Assembly: GCA_021772615.1 (NCBI GenBank)
Contig: JAJFLQ010000048.1
Span: forward strand, 84,057-148,056
Direction: 5' to 3'
Source of the DNA: Verrucomicrobiota bacterium
Lineage (GTDB): Bacteria > Verrucomicrobiota > Lentisphaeria > JABSQK01 > JAJFLO01
DNA: 64,000 nt
Made by a program: the position numbers and the translations under genes. A model generated the notes under the pieces. The model did not search any database, was not told where the DNA came from, and saw nothing but the letters and a program-made list of their open reading frames with translations. Every line of letters begins with the position of its first letter. The first letter of the stretch is position 1. Shown one piece after another: positions 26,404 through 35,268 of the stretch.

Positions 26404-26796
26404 TTACTTATCCCAGTGAGTTACGTAAGAAAATTGGTTTATTACCACCCCGTCTTCCGCATCGTCGATGCGAGAGACGCCGACCTGCCGCCATTGTCGT
26501 GCGAAAAATCTCGCATCCGGACATATGGCAACAGCGAGTGAAAGATAGCAATTTCAATACCAATCATATTTATCTATCGGCAATTCTACGATCGAATTTA
26601 ATGGTGCCGATACTTTTCTGCCGATGCGCCGCAGCGGACACGGAGCGCCAATAGCCTCCTTCGCTGCAACACGGGAAACCGCAAGTGGGGAAATCTGGGG
26701 GTTACGACAGACTGTGTCGAGTAAGTGCAAAGATTGCGGGTTTGCGCGCCAATGTCCGGAAGCGGGCGTCCAATCATGCCGTTATGGCCGGTCTTC
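26404..26796. other. intergenic region upstream of fliD
   Basis: About 390 bases between the flagellin terminator and fliD. It is expected to hold the fliD promoter. No gene or clear sigma-28 element was recognised. Confidence 0.4.
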
Positions 26797-26832
26797 AAAA
26801 AAAAACGGGGCGCCCGTTGCCGGGCGCCCCGC
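26797..26832 (-). terminator. rho-independent terminator of flagellin gene
   Basis: Read on the minus strand: GGGGCGCCCG, a GCAA loop, CGGGCGCCCC, then a run of nine T. It lies 40-75 bases after the flagellin stop codon. It is the clearest intrinsic terminator in the window. Confidence 0.92.
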
Positions 26833-26871
26833 GTGATACTGCTGCTCTTCGAGATATCGGCGAGGTTACCC

Positions 26872-27810
26872 TTAACCGATCAGCTGAAGTGCCTGGGCCG
26901 GGATCTGATTGGCCTGGGCGAGCATTGCGTTACCGACCTGACTCAGGATCTGGAACTTGGCAAAGTCCGCAGATTCCCTTGCGAAGTCGACGTCGCGGAT
27001 CTTGCTTTCCGCTGCCCGGATGTTGTCCTCATAAGAGAGCAGACCGGATCGCGTTTGTTCGAGACGACTCTGTTGTGCACCAATACTTGCACGGCCATCT
27101 GCGATGTGATCAACGGCGGTCGCCAGTTTTCCGACGACGTTGGATGATGACGCGCTCAGCTTCGTGCTGTCGATGATGCTTGCCCACTGTACACCTGTCC
27201 GCGAAGATCCTGTTACGGCATGGGATGCATCGTAGGTGTAGGTTGTAACCGTTCCAATCGTCTCTGTGTTGGTAACCTGCAGGTCCTTCAGCGAGAGATT
27301 GAGTGTCTGCGCATTGTCTGCACCGATCTGGACGGAGAAATTACCGCCGCCGACTGCATCACCGGTGGTTACGGCAACACCATTGCCGCCTCGGAACAGA
27401 TACAGGCCGTTAAACTTGGCCGCTGCAGTGTTCTTCGACGTGATCCGGGCGATTTCGTCCTGCATCTGAGCGAATTCGACCTGGATATTGGCCTTGTCTG
27501 CCTGGCTCTTCGTGCCGTCACCGGCGGAAATTGCGAGTTCGGACATACGGCCAAGAGCGTCGTTGATCTTCTGCATCCATGCGTCAGCTGTCTGGGTAAG
27601 GGAGATGGAATTGTCGACATTGGTACGAGCAGTCTCGGAGTTCCGAGCCTGTACTCGCAGACGTTCGCTGATTGCGACGCCCGATGCATCGTCGACGACC
27701 TGCTTTACGCCGGTCGAGAGATGCCCCATTGCCTTCTTCATTCCTGTGACGTTATTCGTTAAGTTTGTAAATACGCTGAATGCCTGCGGATTGTTATTTA
27801 CAGCAATCAT
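26872..27810 (-). CDS. fliC: flagellin
   Basis: 312 residues. The conserved D0/D1 N-terminal part (NNNPQAFSVFTNLTNN...GMKKAMGHLSTGVKQVVDDASGVAISERLR) and C-terminal part (RASIGAQQSRLEQT...NIRAAESKIRDVDFA...LAQANQIPAQALQLIG) are complete, with a short variable D2/D3 region (~170-220). The last residues form the amphipathic D0 helix. A strong AAGGAG Shine-Dalgarno precedes the ATG. It is preceded by a sigma-28-like promoter and followed by a strong terminator, so it is monocistronic. Confidence 0.96.
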   Translation of the reverse strand: MIAVNNNPQAFSVFTNLTNNVTGMKKAMGHLSTGVKQVVDDASGVAISERLRVQARNSETARTNVDNSISLTQTADAWMQKINDALGRMSELAISAGDGTKSQADKANIQVEFAQMQDEIARITSKNTAAAKFNGLYLFRGGNGVAVTTGDAVGGGNFSVQIGADNAQTLNLSLKDLQVTNTETIGTVTTYTYDASHAVTGSSRTGVQWASIIDSTKLSASSSNVVGKLATAVDHIADGRASIGAQQSRLEQTRSGLLSYEDNIRAAESKIRDVDFARESADFAKFQILSQVGNAMLAQANQIPAQALQLIG

Positions 27811-27989
27811 TTTGGGTACACTCCTTTGTGATTTTTATCGACATCCTTGTCAATAGTATGATGGTGCTACAATTTTTGTTGTTGGTGTTAAAGTCTGCGA
27901 TGAAACGTGGTTGCACCTCCTGTCGGTTGTTGGTCGGTTGATGTCGTTCGGCCCTTTTGTCGCCGTCTAATGTTACAATATCGGACGCA

Positions 27990-28018
27990 TTATCGGCACA
28001 TTTAGCTGTTCCGTTTTA
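27990..28018 (-). promoter_or_regulatory. sigma-28 (FliA)-type promoter for flagellin
   Basis: On the minus strand the exact -10 consensus GCCGATAA lies at 27997-27990, with TAAA at 28018-28015. The spacer is 17 bases; the usual spacing is 15. The leader to the flagellin ATG is ~180 bases, which is long. Confidence 0.6.
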
Positions 28019-28430
28019 GATTCGTAAGATTTATTGTAAATCGCAGCAGCTAATGGGCTATTTGGCGCTGGTGTCGGGGCTTCGTGGTTCACACCACCGT
28101 GGCGGCGGGAAGGGGGACCACTGCATACCGACGCGACCGCGTAGGGAATGGCGCTGGCACGCTGAACCGCCTCCGCCTGGCAAGCGGGCTTCGTCGCGTC
28201 ATGAGCGCGAACTCCACCGGAGCGTTATGTCCGCATTCGTGATGCGGTTGGCGTTCACACTTTAGTGTGGGTTTCACGGCCAGAGCCGGAGTGCGGACGC
28301 GGGGACGACGCAGGCAAGTTTCTGTACTCGAAAATGCCGGCAGTCGGGCTTGGCTACCGAGACGCAGCGATTAGCGCAGCGGAGAGCATTGGCAGGGGGT
28401 GAGTTCGTCGCGGCGTCATCAACTGCCACG
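28019..28430. other. intergenic region between flagellin promoter and rodZ-like gene
   Basis: About 410 GC-rich bases. The small hairpin CACAC-TTTA-GTGTG at ~28257 could be a terminator stem for the rodZ-like gene, but no T-tract follows. No coding frame is convincing on either strand. Confidence 0.4.
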
Positions 28431-29372
28431 CTACTTTGAGTTGACGTCGTCCTCGGCAGGCACGGATAGCTCTTCGAACTCCAACTGCTCGGGAGGCATG
28501 AGCCGGGAAAGATCCTGATCGGTTATCAACGGACGCCCTTCGTCCTGGATCGATATAGGAATCGGCTCTCGCGCATAACGGTTCCGAACCGCGTAAACAA
28601 CGGATATTACGGCAACGACTACCACGACGGCGGTAATCATCCATGCGAGCTTGAGGTCAAACCCGGCACGACCGGGTTTACGACCGACAGAGCCGGCAGG
28701 TAGAAATGCATAGGCCGCGTCCTTCGCGGATGTCTCCGCTCGAGCTCTGGCATGACCGGACTTATAAACCGCCTGCTCGAATCGCCGCACGATCATTTCT
28801 GCATCGAGGCCGTATTCACGGCATAGTGACTTGAGATACAACTTGCTGTAAATCGTAGCGGGCGGAAGTTGCGCCAGGTCGTCGGCCTCCAGATACTCGA
28901 TATACTCGGGACGGATATTGGTAGCACGTGCCACCTCAGCGACGCTGAGACCGCGTGCGATGCGTGTGTCTGTAAGGATGTTTCCTACAGACTTATGATC
29001 CTCCAGATGCACGGTGATCATATCGGGGCTGTCGCCTGTGGCGGTGGGGACGGTGTTATCCTCCTGCCCGACCGGCCCGGATGCGCGGGAATCCGCAACC
29101 GCAATCTTCGGTATCGCATCGTCACCGACGTCCTTCACCGGCGGTTGATCCGCTTCTGCAGGTTCAGCAACGGTTTCCGCAGGTAACGGATTCGCCGCAA
29201 TGGCAGCGCCGGACCTGGGGTCGTCATTCGCTTCTGCAGCAGAATCGGTGGCGGCGGCGTCCGTCGTGTCTGCGTTGGCGAAATCGAAGAGCTCCGGCTG
29301 ATTCGCCCTATCGGCGCTAGCCCGGCGACGACGCGGGGACGCCGGCTCTGTGTCTTTCCCGTCGTTACGCAT
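28431..29372 (-). CDS. RodZ-like helix-turn-helix membrane protein
   Basis: 313 residues from the ATG at 29372, which has an AGGA Shine-Dalgarno five bases ahead and overlaps the ftsK stop by 8 bases. An acidic, low-complexity N-terminal ~120 residues precede an HTH_25/RodZ-type helix-turn-helix (VGNILTDTRIARGLSVAEVA...NIRPEYIEYLEADD). A single membrane helix lies at ~242-262, followed by a ~50-residue extracytoplasmic tail. Classical RodZ links MreB to the elongation machinery; the long N-terminal extension and the short periplasmic part are unusual. Coupling to ftsK fits a cell-cycle role. Confidence 0.8.
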   Translation of the reverse strand: MRNDGKDTEPASPRRRRASADRANQPELFDFANADTTDAAATDSAAEANDDPRSGAAIAANPLPAETVAEPAEADQPPVKDVGDDAIPKIAVADSRASGPVGQEDNTVPTATGDSPDMITVHLEDHKSVGNILTDTRIARGLSVAEVARATNIRPEYIEYLEADDLAQLPPATIYSKLYLKSLCREYGLDAEMIVRRFEQAVYKSGHARARAETSAKDAAYAFLPAGSVGRKPGRAGFDLKLAWMITAVVVVVAVISVVYAVRNRYAREPIPISIQDEGRPLITDQDLSRLMPPEQLEFEELSVPAEDDVNSK

Positions 29373-31746
29373 CGTCATCCTGCGCGGCCGTAGATTTTGC
29401 AGCGCCGTCGTCTTCGTTGATAAGAATCTGCCGCGGCGCCGTACCGATCTGAGGGCCAATGACCCCTTGTTGTTCCAGTTGCTCGATGATCAGAGCGGCA
29501 CGGTTGTATCCGATCCGTAAACGCCGTTGCACGTGGCTGGTGGTGGCGCGCCGATCACGCAGGATTATCTCAATCGCTCGCTGCAGGAGCGCCTCGTCAC
29601 TGTTGTCGGCAGTTGCTCCGCCGCCGCTCTGGCCGCCGGCGGCCGTCCGTGATACGGCGGCATCCGCGGCGCCGCTGTCAGCCTTATCTTTCTTTACACC
29701 GAACGTGAGAATATCGTCCAGATATTGCGGCTCTGCCTGTGCGGACACGTGGCCGACAACGCGTTCGATCTCATCATCATCTACCATCGCGCCCTGGGTG
29801 CGCTCCAACCTGGACCCGCCGGGAGGTTTGAACAGCATATCGCCCCGCCCGAGCAGGGCCTCGGCGCCTTTGCCGTCGAGTATCGTTCGTGAATCGACCA
29901 CCGATGTTACCTGAAATGCGATGCGCGTGGGAAAGTTTGCCTTGATAATACCGGTGATCACGTTGACGCTGGGACGCTGCGTCGCGACGATGACATGGAT
30001 GCCGACCGCACGTGCAAGTTGCGCCAGACGGGCAAGCGACGTTTCCACGTCTGCTTTCGCAGTCATCATGATATCGGCCAACTCGTCAATTATGATAACA
30101 ATGAACGGCAGTGCCTGTGGGACCGGCTGACCGGTATCGTCGAGCACAGGTTCTTTATCTTGCGGCCGCGCGTTAAATGCAGCAAGATTGCGCACGCCGA
30201 CCTTCGACAGAATGTCGTAGCGCCATTCCATCTGGTTCAGGGCCCACCGCAATACCGCAGGCACCTTCTTCACCGCAGTTACGACTGGTGTGACCAGATG
30301 CGGCAATGAATTGTAGCCGCTGAATTCAACCACCTTGGGATCCACCATGATCAACTTGAGTTGTTCCGGAGAAAATCGATACAGCAGGCTCAGAATAATG
30401 GTATTCATACACACAGACTTACCGCTTCCGGTCGCACCCGCTATCAGCAGGTGCGGCGCCTTTGCAAGGTCCAGAATAGCCGCCTTCCCACTGATACTTT
30501 TTCCCAATGCCAGGGGAATGGCGGCGCCCGTCTTCTTCCACGACGGGCAGTCGAGCAGACCGCGGAGAGAAACCGAGGAGGACAAACGGTTGGGCACCTC
30601 AATGCCAACCGTATCCTTTCCGGGTATGGGCGTGAGGATCCGAAGGCTCTCTGCCTTCAGATTCATGGAGATGTTGTTCGCGAGGCTGCTGATCTTTTCG
30701 ACCTTTACACCAGGCGCCGGCTTGATTTCGAACAGCGTCACCCTCGGCCCCGATGTGCTGTCGCCAACCTGCGCATCAATACCGAAGCTGTCCAGCGTAT
30801 CCTGTAGTACACGCTTTTTCGACTCGACCTCCTGCGGATCGGCAATGGATGCCTTCGCCGACGATTTATTGAGCAGGTCCAGACCGGGCAGCTTGTATGG
30901 TCGCCCGGCTACCTGCGTCGGGGTTCGCGCGGGCTTGACGGGTGCGGGAGACGCAACCGGCTCCTCTTCGGCGATTGGGTCCGGTATTTCGGGGAATAAC
31001 TCCGGCTCAGGATCCGGCTCGGGTTCCTGCACCGGCGTCGACGTTGTGGGCGATGGGGTAGACGGCGCCGCATCTACGGCCGCTTGACGGGCCGCCTGGC
31101 GCTCGCGCCACCCGGTGACGGCGCGTTCCTTCCAGAAAATCATCCAGTCGCGCCAATCGAAATACCATATGGTAACCAGGCCGACGATAATCATGGCAGA
31201 GGAAATAATAATGCTGCCCGTGGGATTCACCACATTCGCCAGCCAGCCGCCGGGCCGTCCTACGGACCAGGGGGCGCAAAAGCGCTGCCCGATGACCCCA
31301 CCTGGTATCTGTGCGATATTGAGACGCTCTGCATAGTGCGGCAGAAGATCCGGGAATACGCCGAGCAGCATGGCACAGCCCCAGATAAAAACCACAATTC
31401 CTCCGAGATAAATCCGACTCCACGGTTTTGCATGCTGATTTACAATCCGATTCATCAGACAAACAAACGACAGGGCTACACCGATATACGCCGCAAAGCC
31501 AATCCAGAATATCAACCGGCTGGATACGTACGCGCCGAATTTCCCAATGTAATTGCTTATTGTAGCAAAGTTTGCAATACCTCCATCAAGAATGTGGGTA
31601 TCCTCGGGATTGTATGAAATCAATGCGAGGAACAACATTATCGTGGTGGCGCCTACCAGTGTCCTAACGATCACCTTGCGCATGAACGCTGCAAAGGCGA
31701 TGTCTTCCTGCGGATCTTTAGGTTTTTCCTTGTCCTTACGCTCCAT
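29365..31746 (-). CDS. ftsK: DNA translocase FtsK/SpoIIIE
   Basis: 793 residues. The N-terminal ~210 residues hold four membrane helices, then a Pro/Glu-rich linker, then the motor. Walker A is AGATGSGKSVCMN (~residues 434-446), Walker B region is FIVIIIDELADIMM, and VATQRPSVNVITGIIKANFP is the FtsK arginine region. The C-terminal gamma winged helix (RRATTSHVQRRLRIGYNRAALIIEQLEQQG) reads DNA polarity sequences. FtsK pumps chromosome DNA at the division septum. Confidence 0.96.
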   Translation of the reverse strand: MERKDKEKPKDPQEDIAFAAFMRKVIVRTLVGATTIMLFLALISYNPEDTHILDGGIANFATISNYIGKFGAYVSSRLIFWIGFAAYIGVALSFVCLMNRIVNQHAKPWSRIYLGGIVVFIWGCAMLLGVFPDLLPHYAERLNIAQIPGGVIGQRFCAPWSVGRPGGWLANVVNPTGSIIISSAMIIVGLVTIWYFDWRDWMIFWKERAVTGWRERQAARQAAVDAAPSTPSPTTSTPVQEPEPDPEPELFPEIPDPIAEEEPVASPAPVKPARTPTQVAGRPYKLPGLDLLNKSSAKASIADPQEVESKKRVLQDTLDSFGIDAQVGDSTSGPRVTLFEIKPAPGVKVEKISSLANNISMNLKAESLRILTPIPGKDTVGIEVPNRLSSSVSLRGLLDCPSWKKTGAAIPLALGKSISGKAAILDLAKAPHLLIAGATGSGKSVCMNTIILSLLYRFSPEQLKLIMVDPKVVEFSGYNSLPHLVTPVVTAVKKVPAVLRWALNQMEWRYDILSKVGVRNLAAFNARPQDKEPVLDDTGQPVPQALPFIVIIIDELADIMMTAKADVETSLARLAQLARAVGIHVIVATQRPSVNVITGIIKANFPTRIAFQVTSVVDSRTILDGKGAEALLGRGDMLFKPPGGSRLERTQGAMVDDDEIERVVGHVSAQAEPQYLDDILTFGVKKDKADSGAADAAVSRTAAGGQSGGGATADNSDEALLQRAIEIILRDRRATTSHVQRRLRIGYNRAALIIEQLEQQGVIGPQIGTAPRQILINEDDGAAKSTAAQDDDA

Positions 31747-31869
31747 ACCGATTGCCGGTTGGCAGGCAATCCGGTTGTATTGCGGTGAACTGCCTGCTAT
31801 AATTACGTTTCATTCACATCTAGCCTGGATAAGCACATTCGCTGTCGCCGTTTAGTATACTACCTTTTT

Positions 31870-32862
31870 ATGTCAAGAGAATGGTATCCGTTATTATTTA
31901 GTCCGATATATCGCCAGGCCAAATGGGGCGGTACGCTCCTGTGTGACTATCTGCAGCGCCGTATTCCGGACGACAGCATGCCGGCCGGCGAGTCATTGGA
32001 AATTGTCGACGAAAACGCCATTCAAAGCACAGTGGAGAACGGGCCGCTGCAAGGTGCGACGCTGCGGGACCTTATAGCCGAATCACCCGAAGAGCTGGTT
32101 GCTTCCAGACACAGCGCCGATGATCCGTTTCCGCTGACCCTTAAGTATATCGATAACGCGGCAGTGCTCCCACTGCAAGTCCATCCGGACGGAGCCGTGT
32201 GCAACCGTATCGAAGGCGCCCGACCGAATACCAAGATGTGGTTTGTTGTCAATGCCTGGGAGAACGCCACGATTAGCGTGGGAATAAAGCGACGGTGCAC
32301 ACAGCAGCAGTTCCGAAGCCGTATTGGATCATCGGCGATCGAGAAGCTGGTCCAATCGTTTCCTTCAGAACCAGGTGATGCGTATTTTGTGATGGCCGGA
32401 CGCGTTCACTACCTCGGCGCCGGCAATCTGGTATTTTCGGTGGAACAGAATAGTGGTACGGTATTCGAACTCAGCAACTGGGATCCCGACGAAACGACGG
32501 ATCCGGACATTTTGGGGCTGGCGCTGGCGTCAGTGAATTTTCAAGATCGCACCCTTGCACGCATACGCGGGGAGTCAAGCGTTGTCGAGCGCAACCGCAA
32601 GATTCCATTGATCATGAACTGCCCGTATTTCACAGTCGACGAGCTGCGACTGGTACGGGAGCTGCACGATCATACGGATGGATCGAGCTTCCACGTTATC
32701 ACCCCTGTAGACGGCGCCATTACCGTTTCGCACCAGGGGGTATCGTGGGAGGTCGAGGCCGGCAGATCGTGTCTGTTTCCCGCAACCCTTGGCTATTACG
32801 AGATCATGCCAAAAAGCAGCGAACCGATAAGCGTACTGAAAACCGCGTTGAGAACGGCATGA
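31870..32862 (+). CDS. class I mannose-6-phosphate isomerase-like protein
   Basis: 330 residues, ManA/Pmi cupin fold. Class I enzymes interconvert mannose-6-P and fructose-6-P with a zinc held by Gln, His, Glu and His. Here Gln103 and His105 (LPLQVHPDG) and His180 (GRVHYLGAGN) are kept, but the third ligand Glu seems replaced: the usual GKTEMWY block reads PNTKMWFVV, with Lys122. Activity is therefore doubtful, or the metal site differs. Its last base overlaps the response-regulator/kinase gene, an unusual pairing. Confidence 0.82.
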   Translation: MSREWYPLLFSPIYRQAKWGGTLLCDYLQRRIPDDSMPAGESLEIVDENAIQSTVENGPLQGATLRDLIAESPEELVASRHSADDPFPLTLKYIDNAAVLPLQVHPDGAVCNRIEGARPNTKMWFVVNAWENATISVGIKRRCTQQQFRSRIGSSAIEKLVQSFPSEPGDAYFVMAGRVHYLGAGNLVFSVEQNSGTVFELSNWDPDETTDPDILGLALASVNFQDRTLARIRGESSVVERNRKIPLIMNCPYFTVDELRLVRELHDHTDGSSFHVITPVDGAITVSHQGVSWEVEAGRSCLFPATLGYYEIMPKSSEPISVLKTALRTA

Positions 32863-34175
32863 TGACAGACACGGACGAGACGTTTCAGATACTGGTCGTC
32901 GATGACCAGGACATGGTCCGGGAATCGCTGCATGAGATCCTCGATGCCTATGGCTACAGCGTGGACGAGGCCGATGACGGCAAATCGGCTTTGGAGGTCG
33001 TGAACACAAAACGCATTGATCTCATCATTAGCGATCTACACATGCCCGGCATCTCTGGCGACGAACTCCTGGCCGCGATCCGGCAACGTGACTGTCCAAT
33101 TCCCATTATCATCGTCACCGGCGACCCCTCGGTCGATTCGGCCGTCAAATGCATAAAACTCGGCGCCAGCGACTATATCCAGAAACCATTCAGCATAGAA
33201 AAGATACGGGAGGCCGTTGAGAAGGTTCGCAACGCCACCGCCGTACCCGATTCGAGTGCCCGCACCATTCGCGCGAACAACAGTGGGCACATACTGGGCG
33301 GCTACCGGGTATTGAAGACTGTTGCCGAAGGAAACATGGGGGTCGTTTTTCTCGCGCAAAAGGCGGACGCAGAAAGCGGTGACCGCAAATACTACGCGGT
33401 TAAAATTCTCAAAGAAGGCAGTGCCATGACGGATGCCTGCGATGAATACCGCAAACGCTTCGTAAATGAGGCGGAAGCAGCGTCCAGGATCAAACATAAG
33501 AATATCGTAGAGATATACGAATGCGGTATTGCCGAAGATATGGCCATACCGTTTCTGGTGATGGAATACATTGAGGGCGAGTCGCTTGGGAAATACATAA
33601 AGCGCGCAAGAAAATACGATTATCGTCAACGGGTGGAGATTCTCGTTCAGGTTGTGGAGGCCCTTGCCGCGATGCACGCACACGGCATCTACCATCGCGA
33701 CATCAAGCCGGAGAATATTATTGTCACCAACGACTTTGTAGTGAAGGTCACGGATTTTGGCGTTGCCAGCCTCCCGGAGTCAGACCTCACCATGACCACG
33801 TCTATTCTGGGCACGCCAAACTACTTCTCGCCGGAGGCGTTCATAAGCGCTAAGGTTGATCATCGCTCGGATATCTTCTCTTTCGGAATCGTAGCTTACG
33901 AGTTCCTGGTAGGCCGCAAGCCGTTTATGGCGTCGAATCTATCGAAACTCTATACGGAGATTGCTAAAAATCCGCCTATTTACCCGCAGAAGCTGGCCAG
34001 GGACATGCCGGAGGCGCTGCTTGCGATATTGGCTGTGACATTGAAAAAGCACGTCGGAAAGCGGTACGGTTCGGCACAGGAACTGGCCAGGGATTTTCAT
34101 GATTTTCTGGACTCGAAGTCCGAAGATGTGCTGGAAAGATTGAAGCCGAGGCTCGACTATACCGACTGGCTGTAG
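32859..34175 (+). CDS. response-regulator receiver domain fused to Ser/Thr protein kinase
   Basis: 438 residues from the ATG at 32859 that overlaps the ManA-like stop (ATGA). Residues ~10-125 are a receiver domain with phospho-acceptor Asp59 (IISDLHMPG), acidic pair DD (15-16) and Lys109 (QKPF). Residues ~147-420 are a eukaryotic-like kinase: glycine loop AEGNMGVVFLA, Lys182, catalytic HRDIKPEN (279-286) and DFG (299-301). The activation loop has TMTTSILGTPNYFSPE. It has no membrane helix, so it is cytosolic. It should convert a phospho-relay input (perhaps from the HPt relay) into Ser/Thr phosphorylation. Confidence 0.93.
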   Translation: MMTDTDETFQILVVDDQDMVRESLHEILDAYGYSVDEADDGKSALEVVNTKRIDLIISDLHMPGISGDELLAAIRQRDCPIPIIIVTGDPSVDSAVKCIKLGASDYIQKPFSIEKIREAVEKVRNATAVPDSSARTIRANNSGHILGGYRVLKTVAEGNMGVVFLAQKADAESGDRKYYAVKILKEGSAMTDACDEYRKRFVNEAEAASRIKHKNIVEIYECGIAEDMAIPFLVMEYIEGESLGKYIKRARKYDYRQRVEILVQVVEALAAMHAHGIYHRDIKPENIIVTNDFVVKVTDFGVASLPESDLTMTTSILGTPNYFSPEAFISAKVDHRSDIFSFGIVAYEFLVGRKPFMASNLSKLYTEIAKNPPIYPQKLARDMPEALLAILAVTLKKHVGKRYGSAQELARDFHDFLDSKSEDVLERLKPRLDYTDWL

Positions 34176-34325
34176 GAAAATGCCGAAAAGTTCTTCCGCG
34201 TTTCTTCGCCGGCATGGTCGATTTGATACGATCGATAAGCCGGGAAAAAAGTCCGGATCGACGCTTTAAGATGCAGTTCCAATTTCCGTGTAATCACAGG
34301 GCAACGTAACCTTCAGGAACATCAG

Positions 34326-34841
34326 GTGATCAGGATCCGAGCAAGAAGAACCATCGCAGCAACCCCGATGTCGTTTATCACTTGCACGATTTTCGTCGTG
34401 TCCATGCATCTGGTGCCAGTGCGCCACTTGCTGTCGGTTGATACGGCCAGGGTTTATTCCAAGCCTCCACCAATCGATGGCGGCTGTTGTGCCGCGCCTT
34501 CCGTAAGTGACGTGCTGGGCTCAATGCTCGGGCAGCCTGTGCCAACGTCCTGTTGCGTGGTGGAGATACCAGGCTGCTGCTGCACTACCGGGCCGACAAC
34601 GACTGAGGCCGGGTCGGCCGGCACAGTTGCGGCGCCCTGCCAAAATAATGGCGCGCTGTTGGCATCGACGACGCTCTTCGTGTATTCCGCCCAGAAGCGC
34701 CGGCATTTCGTTGTGATGCACAACACCTGTGGTGCACCACGCGATCGTCAGTTCGCCATGCGCCCGCCACGCGGATCGGCCTCTCTCTGGTCCGCAGACC
34801 TTTCCACGCTCTACAGAATCCATCGCGTGATTCGCTGCTGA
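34326..34841 (+). CDS. cysteine-rich secreted protein, possible metal-binding (uncertain)
   Basis: 171 residues with a GTG start and an AGGA Shine-Dalgarno six bases ahead. The N-terminus (RIRARRTIAATP...SFITCTIFVVSM) looks like a signal peptide or anchor. It then has clustered cysteines: GGCCAAP, PTSCCVV, GCCCTT and APC. No known family was matched with confidence; the pattern recalls small metal-handling proteins such as DUF2946. It is upstream of a TonB-dependent receptor, which supports metal uptake or handling. The gene may also be spurious. Confidence 0.45.
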   Translation: MIRIRARRTIAATPMSFITCTIFVVSMHLVPVRHLLSVDTARVYSKPPPIDGGCCAAPSVSDVLGSMLGQPVPTSCCVVEIPGCCCTTGPTTTEAGSAGTVAAPCQNNGALLASTTLFVYSAQKRRHFVVMHNTCGAPRDRQFAMRPPRGSASLWSADLSTLYRIHRVIRC

Positions 34842-35268
34842 TACCCCCTGATCGGCTCCATGGCGCCAATGGCGCCAACTATTCTTCCGTCCATCCACTC
34901 CGCTCCGTACTGCGGTCCAGGCCGGCGCTCGGGATCACATTGACTGCGTACGCGTAGTCATTGCGTTCCCCCGACTTTGACTATGTTCGCCACCCGCAGC
35001 TTGGATCACATTGCGTTACGGCTCTGTGTGGTCCGTACCGCGTCGTTTTTTCGTTGACGGCGAAACCGCGTATGGCGACGAGATCGGACGCACGTGTCAC
35101 GCGGATACGTACGTCCTGACGCAACCTGCTCCCGACCTGCCGCTATGCGGTGTCGCGGTCGCCAAACTCAAAGCCTCGTCAGGGCGCAATCGCAGATTGA
35201 CGCGGTATTCACGGAATGACACATCTCAAAAATTAATGATCGTACAGAACATATTAAAGGAATTTCAC
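34842..35268. other. leader region of TonB receptor gene
   Basis: About 430 bases without a convincing gene. GGATCACATTG occurs twice (~34935 and ~35004), and could be a tandem regulator site. No cobalamin-riboswitch signature was recognised. Confidence 0.4.

Noticed and set aside
29373..29459. Longer start for the RodZ-like protein
   Set aside because: The extra residues are Arg-rich and lie inside ftsK; the ATG at 29372 has a suitable Shine-Dalgarno.
35011..35268. N-terminal extension of the TonB receptor
   Set aside because: A signal peptide begins at the ATG at 35269, directly after AAAGGA; the upstream part has no signal-like features.
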